Origin: Candidatus Zhuqueibacterota bacterium
Lineage (GTDB): Bacteria > Zhuqueibacterota > Zhuqueibacteria > Thermofontimicrobiales > Thiofontviventaceae
DNA length: 39,748 nucleotides
Direction: 5' to 3'
NCBI GenBank assembly: GCA_016931935.1
Contig: JAFGDW010000005.1
Coordinates: 1 to 39,748 of the forward strand
In this document: positions 10,001 through 18,019 of the stretch, one piece after another
How the letters are laid out: every line of letters starts with the position of its first letter
Position numbering within the stretch: the stretch's first letter is position 1
The notes under the pieces: model-generated
The model's input: the letters and a program-made list of their open reading frames with translations, nothing else
Told to the model about the DNA's origin: nothing
Database searches by the model: none
Program-made: the position numbers and the translations under genes

Positions 10001-11361
10001 TTGAATTGTACATAGACAGAGATAAATTGGAGAAAATAATTTCGAACCTGGTATCCAATGCAATTAAATTTACACCTGAAAATGGCCGAATCGATGTAAC
10101 CCTGAAAACATTTCGGGCAGGTGAATATGAAATCATAGACGATGACGAACTGGATGAATCACAGAATATCAAGCGTTCCACGGCTATCGGTAATAGTGAA
10201 GTACTCCGAAAAGCAAGCGGATTTGTTGAAATTGCTGTGAGAGATACCGGCGTCGGAATTCTGGAAGCAGACCTGCAAAAAATATTCGATCGGTTTTATC
10301 AAGTGACAAATTCGTCACTGGATTCACACGAAAGCACAGGCATAGGTTTGGCATTGACAAAAGAGTTGGTCGAGCTTCATTATGGTACAATTCATGTCGT
10401 GACAGAATATGGTTATGGAAGTATGTTTGTTGTACGCCTGCCTATGGGGAAGGATCATTTAAAGGATAACGAAATAGTTGAAACTTCAGAACAATCAAAA
10501 ACAGAGCAAAAATACCGGACAATTACTGAATTTACAACAAAGCGATCAGTAATTGAATTCGAGAATGATGAACTTGACTCATCTAATGGCAACCCGCTGG
10601 TATTGGTCGTCGATGATAACGTGGATATATTAAAATATTTATATGAAACACTCAAACACGATTACCATATTATTACCGCCAGCGATGGTCAGAAAGGTTT
10701 TGAAAAAGCCATGCAACGAATTCCGGATCTTATTGTCAGTGATATTATGATGCCAAAATTCGGTGGTATCAGTTTTTGTAAAAAAATTAAGACTGAAGAA
10801 GTGACAAGTCATATTCCGGTAATTCTGCTCACTGCCAGGGCCTCGAATAAAAGTAAAATCGATGGATTGGAAGCCGGTGCGGATGCCTATGTCACCAAAC
10901 CATTCGAAGCCGATGAGTTAAAAGTGCGTATTCGGAATTTGATCGAGCAGCGTAAGAAACTTATTAAAAAATTCAATCGCAAGGGTGGTTTAAAACCGGT
11001 GGAGATTGCAACGAATACATACGATGAGAAATTTCTGGAAAAAGCCCTGGCCCTCGTTGAAACGCATATGAGCGAACCGGAATATGGTGTTGAAGAATTT
11101 GCTAAAGAGATGTCATTAAGCCGGGCGCAATTGTATCGAAAAATCCGGGCGCTCACAGGCCAAACTGCCACAGAATTTATCCGAACGGTGCGATTAAATC
11201 GGGCAGCACAATTAATTAAACAAGGCCATCGTAATATTTCCCAGATTGCATATGATGTTGGCTTCCAAACACCTTCCTATTTTAGCAAATCATTTCTTAA
11301 ACTGTTTGGTACATATCCATCCCACTATGCAGATAGTGATTCAAAATCAGAAAATGCCTGA
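7087..11361 (+). CDS. Hybrid two-component system (HTCS) sensor/regulator, paralogue 2
   Basis: A 1424-residue paralogue of the protein at 271-4602, alignable end to end: signal peptide (about 1-24), the same series of LWIGT-type propeller repeats, Y_Y_Y domain, one membrane segment (about 812-832), HisKA with HEFRTP (His869), HATPase, receiver with Asp1219 in IVSDIMMPKF, and AraC HTH with LSRAQLYRKIRALTG. Divergence is concentrated in the sensor N-terminus, the HATPase insert and the linkers, while the HTH is nearly identical, so both probably bind similar DNA but may see different ligands. That is inference from reading the two proteins, not a computed alignment. No Shine-Dalgarno precedes the start. 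The next gene on this strand is the GH11 xylanase, 1.28 kb away. Confidence 0.96.
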   Translation: MNVTKLKIILFFIIIVLPLGNLHSQQRIKFKHLNVKDGLSQSWVKCILQDHNGLLWFATGGGINKYNGCDFTLYRHEQHDINSLSNNVVNAIYEDSSGKLWIGTQRGINIYDRETDKFIRYPELEQEYINAFFEIDESRIIVAHNSGLHLIKQKSCTDNDDVDQFIRQYPYTSVNAVQIDRDGNVWLATYLGLYLLDLKKRKYTVFKLDKNNPESMALNGIKSIYIDSMGRLWLGTASIGLILVKFKNDDPYKPEFLHYSHDPTIPHSISKGAVLALLDDRDGNLWIGIENGGISRLNLQHFNEKNPHFTHYLHNPADNFSISNNSIYSLYRDNEGTVWVGTYGDGVNYYNKLLSKFSHYYHIPNDPNSLIDNTVNTIFEDDEYLWIGTEGGLNILNKKTGIYEHYLYDPQDPHSIGSNSVLAICRDSTGTMWIGTWAGGLNVFDKQTKSFIRYYHDEKDDRSLGSNNIFSLLCDSNGNLWIATMGGGLNLFNRQTHSFKRFTTDFRTPNTISDNWVRSLLQAEDGNLWISTTTAVDRYNIQRNEFTTFKHDKTNATSISYNGAITLFKDSKHNIWFGTESGLNVYHPDEDYFSCYLEDDGLPNNTILAICEDNHENLWISTNNGISKFVNGVNEPEIQVFVNYTEDDGLQGNEFCRRSVFKASDGRIYFGGNNGFNVFHPDSIKENTLIPNVIITNFLIFNKPVEIGAPGSPLPKHISLLDEVTLKHTQSVFSIEYAILNYLAPNKNQYAFILEGFEKEWNFVGNQRLATYTNLDPGKYIFRVKGANNDGIWSEKGTSLSIIIVAPWWKTMWAYACYFILSMFLIFGLWKFQMNKAAIKHELFMEQQYAENLEKINLLKSRFFSNITHEFRTPLTLIMGPVKQFLADERIDNFKEKCEMVLRNSEKLYQLINQLLDLSKIEAGHVSLCAQKENIMPLVEKLVMAFSPLVDRKRIDLNMNVVTDSYASIDSFELYIDRDKLEKIISNLVSNAIKFTPENGRIDVTLKTFRAGEYEIIDDDELDESQNIKRSTAIGNSEVLRKASGFVEIAVRDTGVGILEADLQKIFDRFYQVTNSSLDSHESTGIGLALTKELVELHYGTIHVVTEYGYGSMFVVRLPMGKDHLKDNEIVETSEQSKTEQKYRTITEFTTKRSVIEFENDELDSSNGNPLVLVVDDNVDILKYLYETLKHDYHIITASDGQKGFEKAMQRIPDLIVSDIMMPKFGGISFCKKIKTEEVTSHIPVILLTARASNKSKIDGLEAGADAYVTKPFEADELKVRIRNLIEQRKKLIKKFNRKGGLKPVEIATNTYDEKFLEKALALVETHMSEPEYGVEEFAKEMSLSRAQLYRKIRALTGQTATEFIRTVRLNRAAQLIKQGHRNISQIAYDVGFQTPSYFSKSFLKLFGTYPSHYADSDSKSENA

Positions 11362-11391
11362 ATTCCAAGATGAAACAAAAAGTCATCATTG

Positions 11392-11437
11392 TGTAACATT
11401 TCTTGTACCACTATAGTTATCGAAATTTGTATCTTTC
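11392..11437 (+). promoter_or_regulatory. Candidate HTCS-regulated promoter box, copy 2
   Basis: TGTAACATTTCTTGTACC starts at 11392 and TATCTTTC starts at 11430, again 38 nt apart. The first 18 bases differ from the copy at 4938 at one position. It begins 30 nt after the HTCS2 stop codon and points toward the xylanases. A diverged duplicate follows at 11806. Confidence 0.42.
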
Positions 11438-11554
11438 ATTATCCGTGATGTTTCGACATATAATATCGATTTAACAATCCAATTCGAACGTACCACACTT
11501 ATATTTGATATGTGAATAACCAGTTGAAAATAATAGTCAATTGAAAGTTAAAAA

Positions 11555-11577
11555 GTATCCGCTCAATAATTGATGGT
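11555..11577. repeat. Solo arm of the GTATCCRYTCAATA palindromic family
   Basis: A single arm with the core GTATCCGCTCAATA, matching the terminal arms of the complete elements at 11949-12030 and 17819-17898. No matching right arm is seen; a different repeat (11600-11690) follows directly. It is probably a decayed or interrupted element. Confidence 0.55.
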
Positions 11578-11599
11578 AGCCACATCAAGATTGCCTACT

Positions 11600-11690
11600 T
11601 TCACACTTCGACGGAGTCTATCCTGAGCCTGATGAAGGGCTCAGTGTGAAGTGTCAACGTAACTTCATGCTGAGCGGAGTCGAAGCATGA
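11600..11690. repeat. TTCGACT/CTGAGC dispersed repeat, copy 1
   Basis: This spacer sequence contains ACTTCGAC and CCTGAGCCT on the left and CATGCTGAGCGGAGTCGAAG on the right, in inverted orientation. Related sequences lie at 27980-28029 and inside 31494-31678. TTCGACTNCGCTCAGC repeats are widespread in environmental genomes. No ORF is supported. Confidence 0.55.
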
Positions 11691-11805
11691 ACAACAGTGC
11701 TAAGATTTCCCCCGCTTTTTTTGAAGGGATACTTCGCTCCGTTGATAGCGATTTGAGATATTAAATATTGTATATCTTTAAAAATGAGATTATAGGTCAT
11801 TATTA

Positions 11806-11851
11806 TGCAACATTTATTGTAACACTCTGCTAATCGAAATTTGTATATTTC
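11806..11851 (+). promoter_or_regulatory. Candidate HTCS-regulated promoter box, copy 3
   Basis: TGCAACATTTATTGTAAC starts at 11806 and TATATTTC starts at 11844, the same 38-nt offset as in the other two copies. Similarity to copy 2 continues through ATCGAAATTTGTAT and to an arm of the palindromic repeat about 145 bp on, so the region looks like a diverged duplication of 11392-11577. It lies about 830 bp before the GH11 start. Confidence 0.4.
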
Positions 11852-11948
11852 ACTGTATATGAAACATTGGCCTGCCGATATTGATTTACTATTCCAATTA
11901 ATAATACCACTCATTTATTTTTGAAATAGATTTTTATGAAGCGATTGA

Positions 11949-12030
11949 GGTATCCATTCAATATTAAAGGGTATTTGTAGATGCAATTCATGAATTGCAT
12001 CTACAAACCATCGAATATTGAGCGGATACC
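11949..12030. repeat. MITE-like palindromic element, complete copy A
   Basis: An 82-bp element. The left arm begins GGTATCCATTCAATATT and the right arm ends AATATTGAGCGGATACC, an imperfect inverted repeat. The core is a perfect 34-bp palindrome at 11974-12007, centred on ATTCATGAAT. Its short size, lack of an ORF and presence in several spacers fit a non-autonomous miniature element or REP-like repeat. Confidence 0.75.
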
Positions 12031-12401
12031 GATTGAGTTTGAAATATCAGTTATATTAAAATTGAACTGTATTGATTTTCAAACAGGCATGATAATTTCG
12101 GTCGCTGATAAAATAAATAACAGAAAAATTATGCCCGGTTTTTCCGATGCAAAATCCCCTCATAAGTTGATTTCCTTTATTGTCTGATTTGATATACAGA
12201 AATAGAGCAGTGTTCGGTATTCAATCTCAGAAATACAAACAACTATGTACTATTCTTCTCCAGAAATTCATTCGGTTGAGTACATCCAAACGAGTGTGTA
12301 CATATAAGAGCATCCCCCAAATATTTTTTAACCTTGAGTCCTTTTCTTTACTTGTGGCCATTAGTTATAGATACCGCTGCAATTTATTAACTATTGCTGA
12401 G

Positions 12402-12465
12402 AAGGAGGTGAGAATAAAACGAAACGTAGACACGTCACCACTATATTATAAAAGAAAGGAGGTGA
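12402..12465 (+). other. Two anti-SD-complementary motifs in the xylanase leader
   Basis: AAGGAGGTGA occurs at 12402-12411 and again at 12456-12465, 54 bp apart, each a full match to the anti-Shine-Dalgarno end of 16S rRNA. No convincing start codon follows either at normal spacing; the nearest ATG after the second is followed at once by a stop. The rest of the 1275-bp spacer 11362-12636 holds repeats and promoter-like boxes but no gene I can support. Confidence 0.4.
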
Positions 12466-12636
12466 AACCGCCGGAAAATATCAATAACCAATCAAGGAAT
12501 ATAATGTAAATAACAATTCTCATTCACTCAGTCGGTTTCCAGAGCAAATTAGCAGTGCCTGGTTTTTCTGTTGTTTTTTGCATTCATATTCCGTCTTTAA
12601 GAAGAAGGAGTTTAAAAAACCTAAATGGAGTGTAAC

Positions 12637-14370
12637 ATGACAAATTCTATTAAAACAGGACTAATAGTCTGTCTGCCATTGATCGTTTTAGTTCTGAGTT
12701 TTCAACTGTCTCCCGCCCAAACGATCTGTTCCAGCCAAACTGGCACAGACGACGGTTTCTTCTATACACATTGGACTGACGGCGGTGGATCTGCATGTAT
12801 GACGCTGGGAGATAATGGCAATTACAGTTATTCATGGTCCAATACCGGGAATTTTGTAGGCGGTAAAGGCTGGAGTACCGGATCATCCAGCCGAGTAATA
12901 AGCTACAATGCTGGCGTCTATTCGCCCTCGGGCAATAGCTATTTAACGCTATATGGATGGACAAGAAATCCACTCATCGAATATTATGTCGTTGATAGCT
13001 GGGGAAGCTGGCGACCGCCAGGAGCAACATCTATGGGTACAGTTACCACTGACGGAGGCACCTACGATTTATATCGGACACAGCGGGTCAACCAACCTTC
13101 GATTGATGGAACGGCTACTTTCTATCAATACTGGAGCGTTCGAACCTCGAAACGATCGACCGGGACAAACAACACCATCACGTTCCAAAACCACGTGAAC
13201 GCCTGGGCGAGCAAAGGATGGAATTTGGGAAGTCATGTTTACCAGGTACTGGCAACAGAAGGATACCAAAGCAGCGGAAGCTCTAACGTAACAGTATGGG
13301 AAGGCGGAGGTGGATCAACGCCTCCACCTGAGCCCCCTCCAAGTGGCAGCAACACAATTGTTGTCAGAGCACGCGGCACCTCCGGAAGCGAAAATATTCG
13401 TGTTACTGTTGGTGGTACCCAAATCGGCAGTTGGACCATGAGTACAAGCTATCAAAATTACACGGCCTCAACCAATAATACCGGCGGAATTAATGTACAG
13501 TTTACCAATGACGCCAGCGGCCGTGATGTTCAAGTCGATTATATTACAGTAAATGGCTCTACGCGACAGGCAGAAGCGCAATCGACCAACACGGCTGTGT
13601 ACCAGAATGGGGCGTGCGGCGGCTCATATAGTGAATGGATGCACTGCAATGGTTACATTGGTTTCGGCGATGTTTCCGGCGGTGGCGGTACACCTCCACC
13701 AAGTGGCGGCACGATTGTGGTGCGGGCACGAGGAGTCAACGGCAATGGTCCGCTTGAACTTCGCTTAAACAACAATACCGTTCAAACATGGAATCTGACG
13801 TCGTCACTTCAGAATTATTCCTATACGACAAGCACGACATCAGCAAACATCCGAGTATACTTTGCTGATAATAGCGGCGATGTCCAGGTTGACTATATTC
13901 AGGTTGGCGGCGGCACATACCAGGCTGAACAAATGGCAACAAACACGGCAGCCTGGCAAAATGGCGGTTGCGGCGGCTCTTATTCAGACATGATGTACTG
14001 TGCTGGCTACATCGATTTCGGTACGCGCAGCATCAGCAAAGCTGTTCCGGAAGAAAATCCTGTTAGCGAGGCACTTCCATCCAAATTTGTGTTAGAGCAG
14101 AACTACCCGAATCCGTTTAATCCAACCACGGAAATTCGTTATCAGCTTAGCGATATTGGTCATGTAACATTGAAAGTTTATGACATTATGGGACATACGA
14201 TCAAAACTCTGGTAAATTATGAGCAGCAAGCCGGATCGTACCAGGTGATGTGGGATGCCCAGAATGAATCAGGCGCGCGAGTTCCCTCCGGACTATATCT
14301 GTACAGAATCCGTGTTGTTACTGCCTCTGAAGTTTTCACCAGTGAAAAGAAAATGGTATTAAGGAAATAA
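12637..14370 (+). CDS. Secreted GH11 endo-xylanase with two CBM60-type modules and T9SS-like tail
   Basis: Endo-1,4-beta-xylanase acting outside the cell. Domains in the 577-residue form: signal peptide (1-27), GH11 jelly roll (about 28-224) with nucleophile Glu115 in [12 protein letters not shown] and acid/base Glu208 in LATEGYQ, a Pro/Gly linker, CBM60-like module (about 238-345), a second one (about 358-465), and a sorting tail (about 483-577) with [19 protein letters not shown]60 modules bind xylan in a calcium-dependent way. I prefer ATG 12637, which has GGAG 6 nt upstream; the in-frame ATG at 12625 adds four residues and is worse spaced. The second CBM60 and the tail are very like those of the GH10 enzyme downstream. 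It probably belongs to the regulon of the upstream HTCS pair (inference). Confidence 0.95.
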   Translation: MTNSIKTGLIVCLPLIVLVLSFQLSPAQTICSSQTGTDDGFFYTHWTDGGGSACMTLGDNGNYSYSWSNTGNFVGGKGWSTGSSSRVISYNAGVYSPSGNSYLTLYGWTRNPLIEYYVVDSWGSWRPPGATSMGTVTTDGGTYDLYRTQRVNQPSIDGTATFYQYWSVRTSKRSTGTNNTITFQNHVNAWASKGWNLGSHVYQVLATEGYQSSGSSNVTVWEGGGGSTPPPEPPPSGSNTIVVRARGTSGSENIRVTVGGTQIGSWTMSTSYQNYTASTNNTGGINVQFTNDASGRDVQVDYITVNGSTRQAEAQSTNTAVYQNGACGGSYSEWMHCNGYIGFGDVSGGGGTPPPSGGTIVVRARGVNGNGPLELRLNNNTVQTWNLTSSLQNYSYTTSTTSANIRVYFADNSGDVQVDYIQVGGGTYQAEQMATNTAAWQNGGCGGSYSDMMYCAGYIDFGTRSISKAVPEENPVSEALPSKFVLEQNYPNPFNPTTEIRYQLSDIGHVTLKVYDIMGHTIKTLVNYEQQAGSYQVMWDAQNESGARVPSGLYLYRIRVVTASEVFTSEKKMVLRK

Positions 14371-14385
14371 CCATTTTATATGGAC

Positions 14386-14412
14386 GTGAGGGCATGAAAT
14401 TCATGCCCTCAC
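14386..14412. terminator. Strong hairpin after GH11
   Basis: GTGAGGGCATG (14386-14396) pairs perfectly with CATGCCCTCAC (14402-14412) around a 5-nt loop, 15 nt after the GH11 stop. There is no uninterrupted U-tract (AGTTTGAAT follows), so it may be an mRNA-stabilising or weak termination hairpin between the xylanase genes. Confidence 0.55.
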
Positions 14413-14734
14413 AGTTTGAATACGCCTATCACCTTCCAATTCCATTACGTGTTAAATCACATGACAAAATTTGATCTATTTGATGATTTGTATTGTAATA
14501 TCCACCACAAAATTCTACTGTTCAATGTACAATGCTTCAATTTGCTATTTCTTTACTCGTTTGCTTTATTTCTCGCCACTTCAACTTTGAAATAAAATCA
14601 GCAAATAACAAATTCAAGTCATGACGTGAACTAGTGGGTGTGGGTTGATTCTATGGTGGATTTTCTGATGATTTGTAACAATAATTCAAAGTCCCGCTTA
14701 CTTAATTTCATTAACTTAAAACTGGAGATAGATC
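14413..14734. other. Gene-free spacer before GH10
   Basis: A 322-bp AT-rich spacer with no supported gene and no copy of the box seen at 4938, 11392 and 11806. A GGAG ribosome site at 14723-14726 serves the GH10 start. A separate promoter is possible but I cannot place it. Confidence 0.5.
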
Positions 14735-17632
14735 ATGAGGAGAGCCAATCGAAATGTTTGTTTGATGGCTTGCACAGCGATTGTCTTGTGCGTCGGTATC
14801 AGTCTGATGCTACCGGTTCAATCCTGTGCACAAAAGTTCGTCGGTAATATTATTCAGAACAGTGTGCCATCGAATTTTAGTACCTACTGGAACCAGGTAA
14901 CGCCTGAAAATTCCGGGAAATGGGACGCATGTGAGCCAAGTCGAGATAATATGAATTGGGGAAATCTTACAACTGCATATAATTATGCGAAAAGTAACGG
15001 CATGCCGTTTAAACAGCACACATTTGTATGGGGAAATCAACAACCAAGCTGGATCGGTTCGCTTTCGCAAAGTGAGCAACGAGCTGAAGTGGAAGAATGG
15101 ATACGATTATTTGGTCAACAATTTCCGAATACTGATTATATCGATGTTGTGAACGAACCATTACATGCGCCCCCATCTTACGCAGCCGCGTTGGGGGGCA
15201 ACGGATCCACCGGTTGGGATTGGATCGTCACTGCTTTTCAAATGGCACGGCAGTATTGCCCGAATGCAAAACTGCTAATCAATGAATATGGAATTATTAG
15301 TGATCCGGGTCAAGCAAGTAATTATGTAAATATCATCAATATTCTCAAAAACCGGGGTTTAATTGATGGCATTGGTATTCAGTGCCATGCGTTTAATATG
15401 GACAATGTTTCCACCAGTACAATGAATCAGGTTTTAAATACATTATCAGCAACAGGATTACCGATATATGTATCCGAGCTTGATATCCGCGGGACCGATA
15501 GCCAACAACTTGCTCGTTATCAGGAAAAATTTCCGGTATTTTGGAATAATTCAAATGTTAAGGGTATCACGTTTTGGGGGTATATTCAGGGGACAATGTG
15601 GCAGGAAGAAGCGTGGTTGATTACAGCGAGTGGTACCGAGCGTGCCGCATTGACATGGATAATGGATTATATTGGCGGTGGCAGCGGAGGTGGCAATGAA
15701 CATGTGTGGCTGGAAGCCGAATGCGGCACGGTTGGATCATTATGGAATACGCCATCCGATGGCAACGCTTCAAACGGTGAATATGTTACAATCCAATCCG
15801 GGAACAACAGCACCGGTAGTGCGCCGACTAGCGCAACCGGACAAATCTCATTTCCGTTTAGTGTGAGCGAAAGCGGTACCTATAAAGTGTGGGGACGCGT
15901 CATTACGCCAACTGCGAATGATGATTCTTACTGGATTCGTATGGATGGTGGTTCCTGGGTGATGTGGAACAGCATTCCCGCTGGTTCGTCCTGGCATTGG
16001 GATGACGTGCATGACTCGAATAATGGCAGCGCTGTGATGACTTACAATCTGAGTATTGGTTCGCATACACTTTATGTTGGCTATCGTGAAGATGGCACGC
16101 AGCTCGATAAAATCTATATTACGAATTCCGGCGATACGCCAGTTAGCATGGGTGGAAGTGCGAACAATTGTGGCAGTGTCAATCAACCGCCGGTTGCCAA
16201 TGCTGGTTCAGACCAAACCGTTACCGATAGTGACAATAGCGGCAGTGAATCTGTAACCCTGAATGGATCAGGCAGCAGTGATTCTGATGGTACCATTACA
16301 TCGTATGTCTGGACCGAAGGAGGAAATCAAATCGCGACCGGCGTGACTCCGTCGGTCTCCCTTGCTGTTGGTACGCATAATATCACCCTTACTGTTACTG
16401 ACAACGATGGCGCCACCGATACAGATGGTGTGACAATTACTGTGAACGCGGGCAGTACGGGTGGCGATGTTCATGTGTGGCTGGAGGCCGAATGTGGAAC
16501 AGTCGGTTCGCTGTGGACGACGCCATCGGATGCAAATGCATCGAATGACGAGTATGCCACCATTCAATCCGGTAATAACAGCACATCAAGCGCTCCTTCA
16601 AGCAGCAGCGGATATATAACGTTTCCTTTCTCAGTCGCGTCAAGTGATGTTTATATTGTTTGGGGACGCGTGATTGCTCCCAATGCAAGTGATGACTCGT
16701 TCTGGATTCGCATGGATAATGGTTCGTGGATCATGTGGAATAATATTGCTCAGGGATCTTCCTGGCACTGGGATGAAGTGCATAACGCAAATAGCGGCAA
16801 CCAGGTGGTGAATTATAACCTGTCGAGTGGTTCACATACGTTAACAGTCGCTTACCGTGAAGACGGAACACAGCTAGATAAAATCTATATCACAAATACT
16901 GGGGTGTCTCCATCCGGCGAAGGTTCTGCGGCTGAAAATTGTGGCGGTTCAGGCGGTGAAGGAACAGTTGTGGTGCGTGCTCGCGGGAATACGGGTAACG
17001 AAGCGATCGAGCTTCGATTGAATGACAACACTGTTCAAACATGGAATGTGTCCACCTCATATCAGACGTTTACCTATATAACCAGCCTTACATCGGCCAA
17101 TATTAAAGTATATTTCAGTGATGCCGGCGGCGGCTCGAATGATGTTCAAATTGACTATATTCAGGTAGGTGGCACAACACTCCAGGCTGAAGATCAGGCG
17201 ACGAACACTGGAGTATGGCAAAACGGCGGCTGCGGCGGCTCCTATGCGGAATGGATACATTGTGCCGGTTATATTGATTTCGGAACCCGATCCATTAGCA
17301 AGGCTATTCCAGAAGACAACTATGTTTATGAAGCGCGACCAATGAAATTCGTGTTGGAACAGAATTACCCGAATCCATTCAATCCAAGCACGGAGATTCG
17401 ATACCAATTGGGAGACATTGGGCATGTAACGTTGACTGTGTATGATATTATGGGACATGCACTGAGAACACTGGTATGCACGGAGCAGCAAGCGGGATCG
17501 TATCAGGTGACCTGGGATACAATGAGTGAATCAGGTAATCGTGTGCCTACAGGTGTTTATTTGTATCGCATCCGTGTTGTTACGGCATCCGAAGTTTTCA
17601 CAAGTGAAAAGAAAATGATTCTAATGAAATAA
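14735..17632 (+). CDS. Secreted multimodular GH10 endo-xylanase with duplicated CBM, PKD, CBM60 and T9SS-like tail
   Basis: A 965-residue extracellular endo-1,4-beta-xylanase. Order: signal peptide (about 1-33), GH10 barrel (about 34-312) with acid/base Glu141 in VVNEPLH and nucleophile Glu248 in YVSELDIRG, Gly/Ser linker, a CBM6/35-like beta-sandwich (about 322-479), PKD domain (about 483-571), a second copy of the same sandwich (about 578-722), a CBM60-like module (about 742-851), and a sorting tail (about 869-965). The two sandwich modules share long identical stretches such as YREDGTQLDKIYITN and are an internal duplication. The catalytic domain is compact, starting close to the usual second barrel strand. 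ATG 14735 follows GGAG by 8 nt. Its family number for the duplicated CBM is uncertain. A strong terminator follows. Confidence 0.95.
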   Translation: MRRANRNVCLMACTAIVLCVGISLMLPVQSCAQKFVGNIIQNSVPSNFSTYWNQVTPENSGKWDACEPSRDNMNWGNLTTAYNYAKSNGMPFKQHTFVWGNQQPSWIGSLSQSEQRAEVEEWIRLFGQQFPNTDYIDVVNEPLHAPPSYAAALGGNGSTGWDWIVTAFQMARQYCPNAKLLINEYGIISDPGQASNYVNIINILKNRGLIDGIGIQCHAFNMDNVSTSTMNQVLNTLSATGLPIYVSELDIRGTDSQQLARYQEKFPVFWNNSNVKGITFWGYIQGTMWQEEAWLITASGTERAALTWIMDYIGGGSGGGNEHVWLEAECGTVGSLWNTPSDGNASNGEYVTIQSGNNSTGSAPTSATGQISFPFSVSESGTYKVWGRVITPTANDDSYWIRMDGGSWVMWNSIPAGSSWHWDDVHDSNNGSAVMTYNLSIGSHTLYVGYREDGTQLDKIYITNSGDTPVSMGGSANNCGSVNQPPVANAGSDQTVTDSDNSGSESVTLNGSGSSDSDGTITSYVWTEGGNQIATGVTPSVSLAVGTHNITLTVTDNDGATDTDGVTITVNAGSTGGDVHVWLEAECGTVGSLWTTPSDANASNDEYATIQSGNNSTSSAPSSSSGYITFPFSVASSDVYIVWGRVIAPNASDDSFWIRMDNGSWIMWNNIAQGSSWHWDEVHNANSGNQVVNYNLSSGSHTLTVAYREDGTQLDKIYITNTGVSPSGEGSAAENCGGSGGEGTVVVRARGNTGNEAIELRLNDNTVQTWNVSTSYQTFTYITSLTSANIKVYFSDAGGGSNDVQIDYIQVGGTTLQAEDQATNTGVWQNGGCGGSYAEWIHCAGYIDFGTRSISKAIPEDNYVYEARPMKFVLEQNYPNPFNPSTEIRYQLGDIGHVTLTVYDIMGHALRTLVCTEQQAGSYQVTWDTMSESGNRVPTGVYLYRIRVVTASEVFTSEKKMILMK

Positions 17633-17647
17633 ATCCTATGAAATTTT

Positions 17648-17684
17648 GCAAGGGCACTATGTACCGTGCCCTTGCTTATTTTTT
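17648..17684 (+). terminator. Rho-independent terminator after GH10
   Basis: GCAAGGGCAC (17648-17657) pairs with GTGCCCTTGC (17666-17675) around an 8-nt loop and is followed by TTATTTTTT. It starts 16 nt after the GH10 stop, so it ends the xylanase transcript and separates it from the next island. Confidence 0.88.
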
Positions 17685-17818
17685 AGTAGACTACCATGAC
17701 CTATCCGTGATCCATCTTAGTTAACTGAAATCTCCTCGATTAATCTTCCAAATCTATCCTGAACAAATAGAGAGTGATTTCTTGAGCCAATATTGCTGGT
17801 AGTGAATATGTGCAAATT

Positions 17819-17898
17819 GTATCCATTCAATAATTGATGGTACCTGTTGATGCAATTCATGAATTGCATCTACGAACCATCGAATATTGAGCGGATCC
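17819..17898. repeat. MITE-like palindromic element, complete copy B
   Basis: An 80-bp element with left arm GTATCCATTCAATA and right arm TATTGAGCGGATCC, and a perfect palindromic core of 22 bp at 17849-17870 (centre ATTCATGAAT) that is nearly the same as in the copy at 11949-12030. It lies in the spacer between the GH10 terminator and the 18020 gene. Confidence 0.75.
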
Positions 17899-18019
17899 TG
17901 CAAATTGCCTAGAAATCAATAATTATTATTGTTTTGTTACAGATTGTTGCTTATATTAAACCATGAAACATAAAATTCATACCATTGTATATTCGCATGT
18001 TAATTAAAGGAGAATTGAC

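Noticed and set aside
11981..12509. Two overlapping small frames (68 and 109 codons) in the spacer before GH11
   Set aside because: The first starts inside a palindromic repeat, neither has a ribosome site at normal spacing, and the peptides show no domain-like composition.
15698..16900. The near-identical CBM copies in GH10 as an assembly duplication
   Set aside because: The copies differ at many positions, including synonymous ones, and a PKD domain lies between them.
17057..17491. A 144-codon minus-strand frame
   Set aside because: It lies fully inside the GH10 CBM60 and sorting-tail region, which is clearly coding on the + strand.
271..17632. Calling the first 17.6 kb a classical polysaccharide utilisation locus
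   Set aside because: No SusC or SusD homologue is present in the window.
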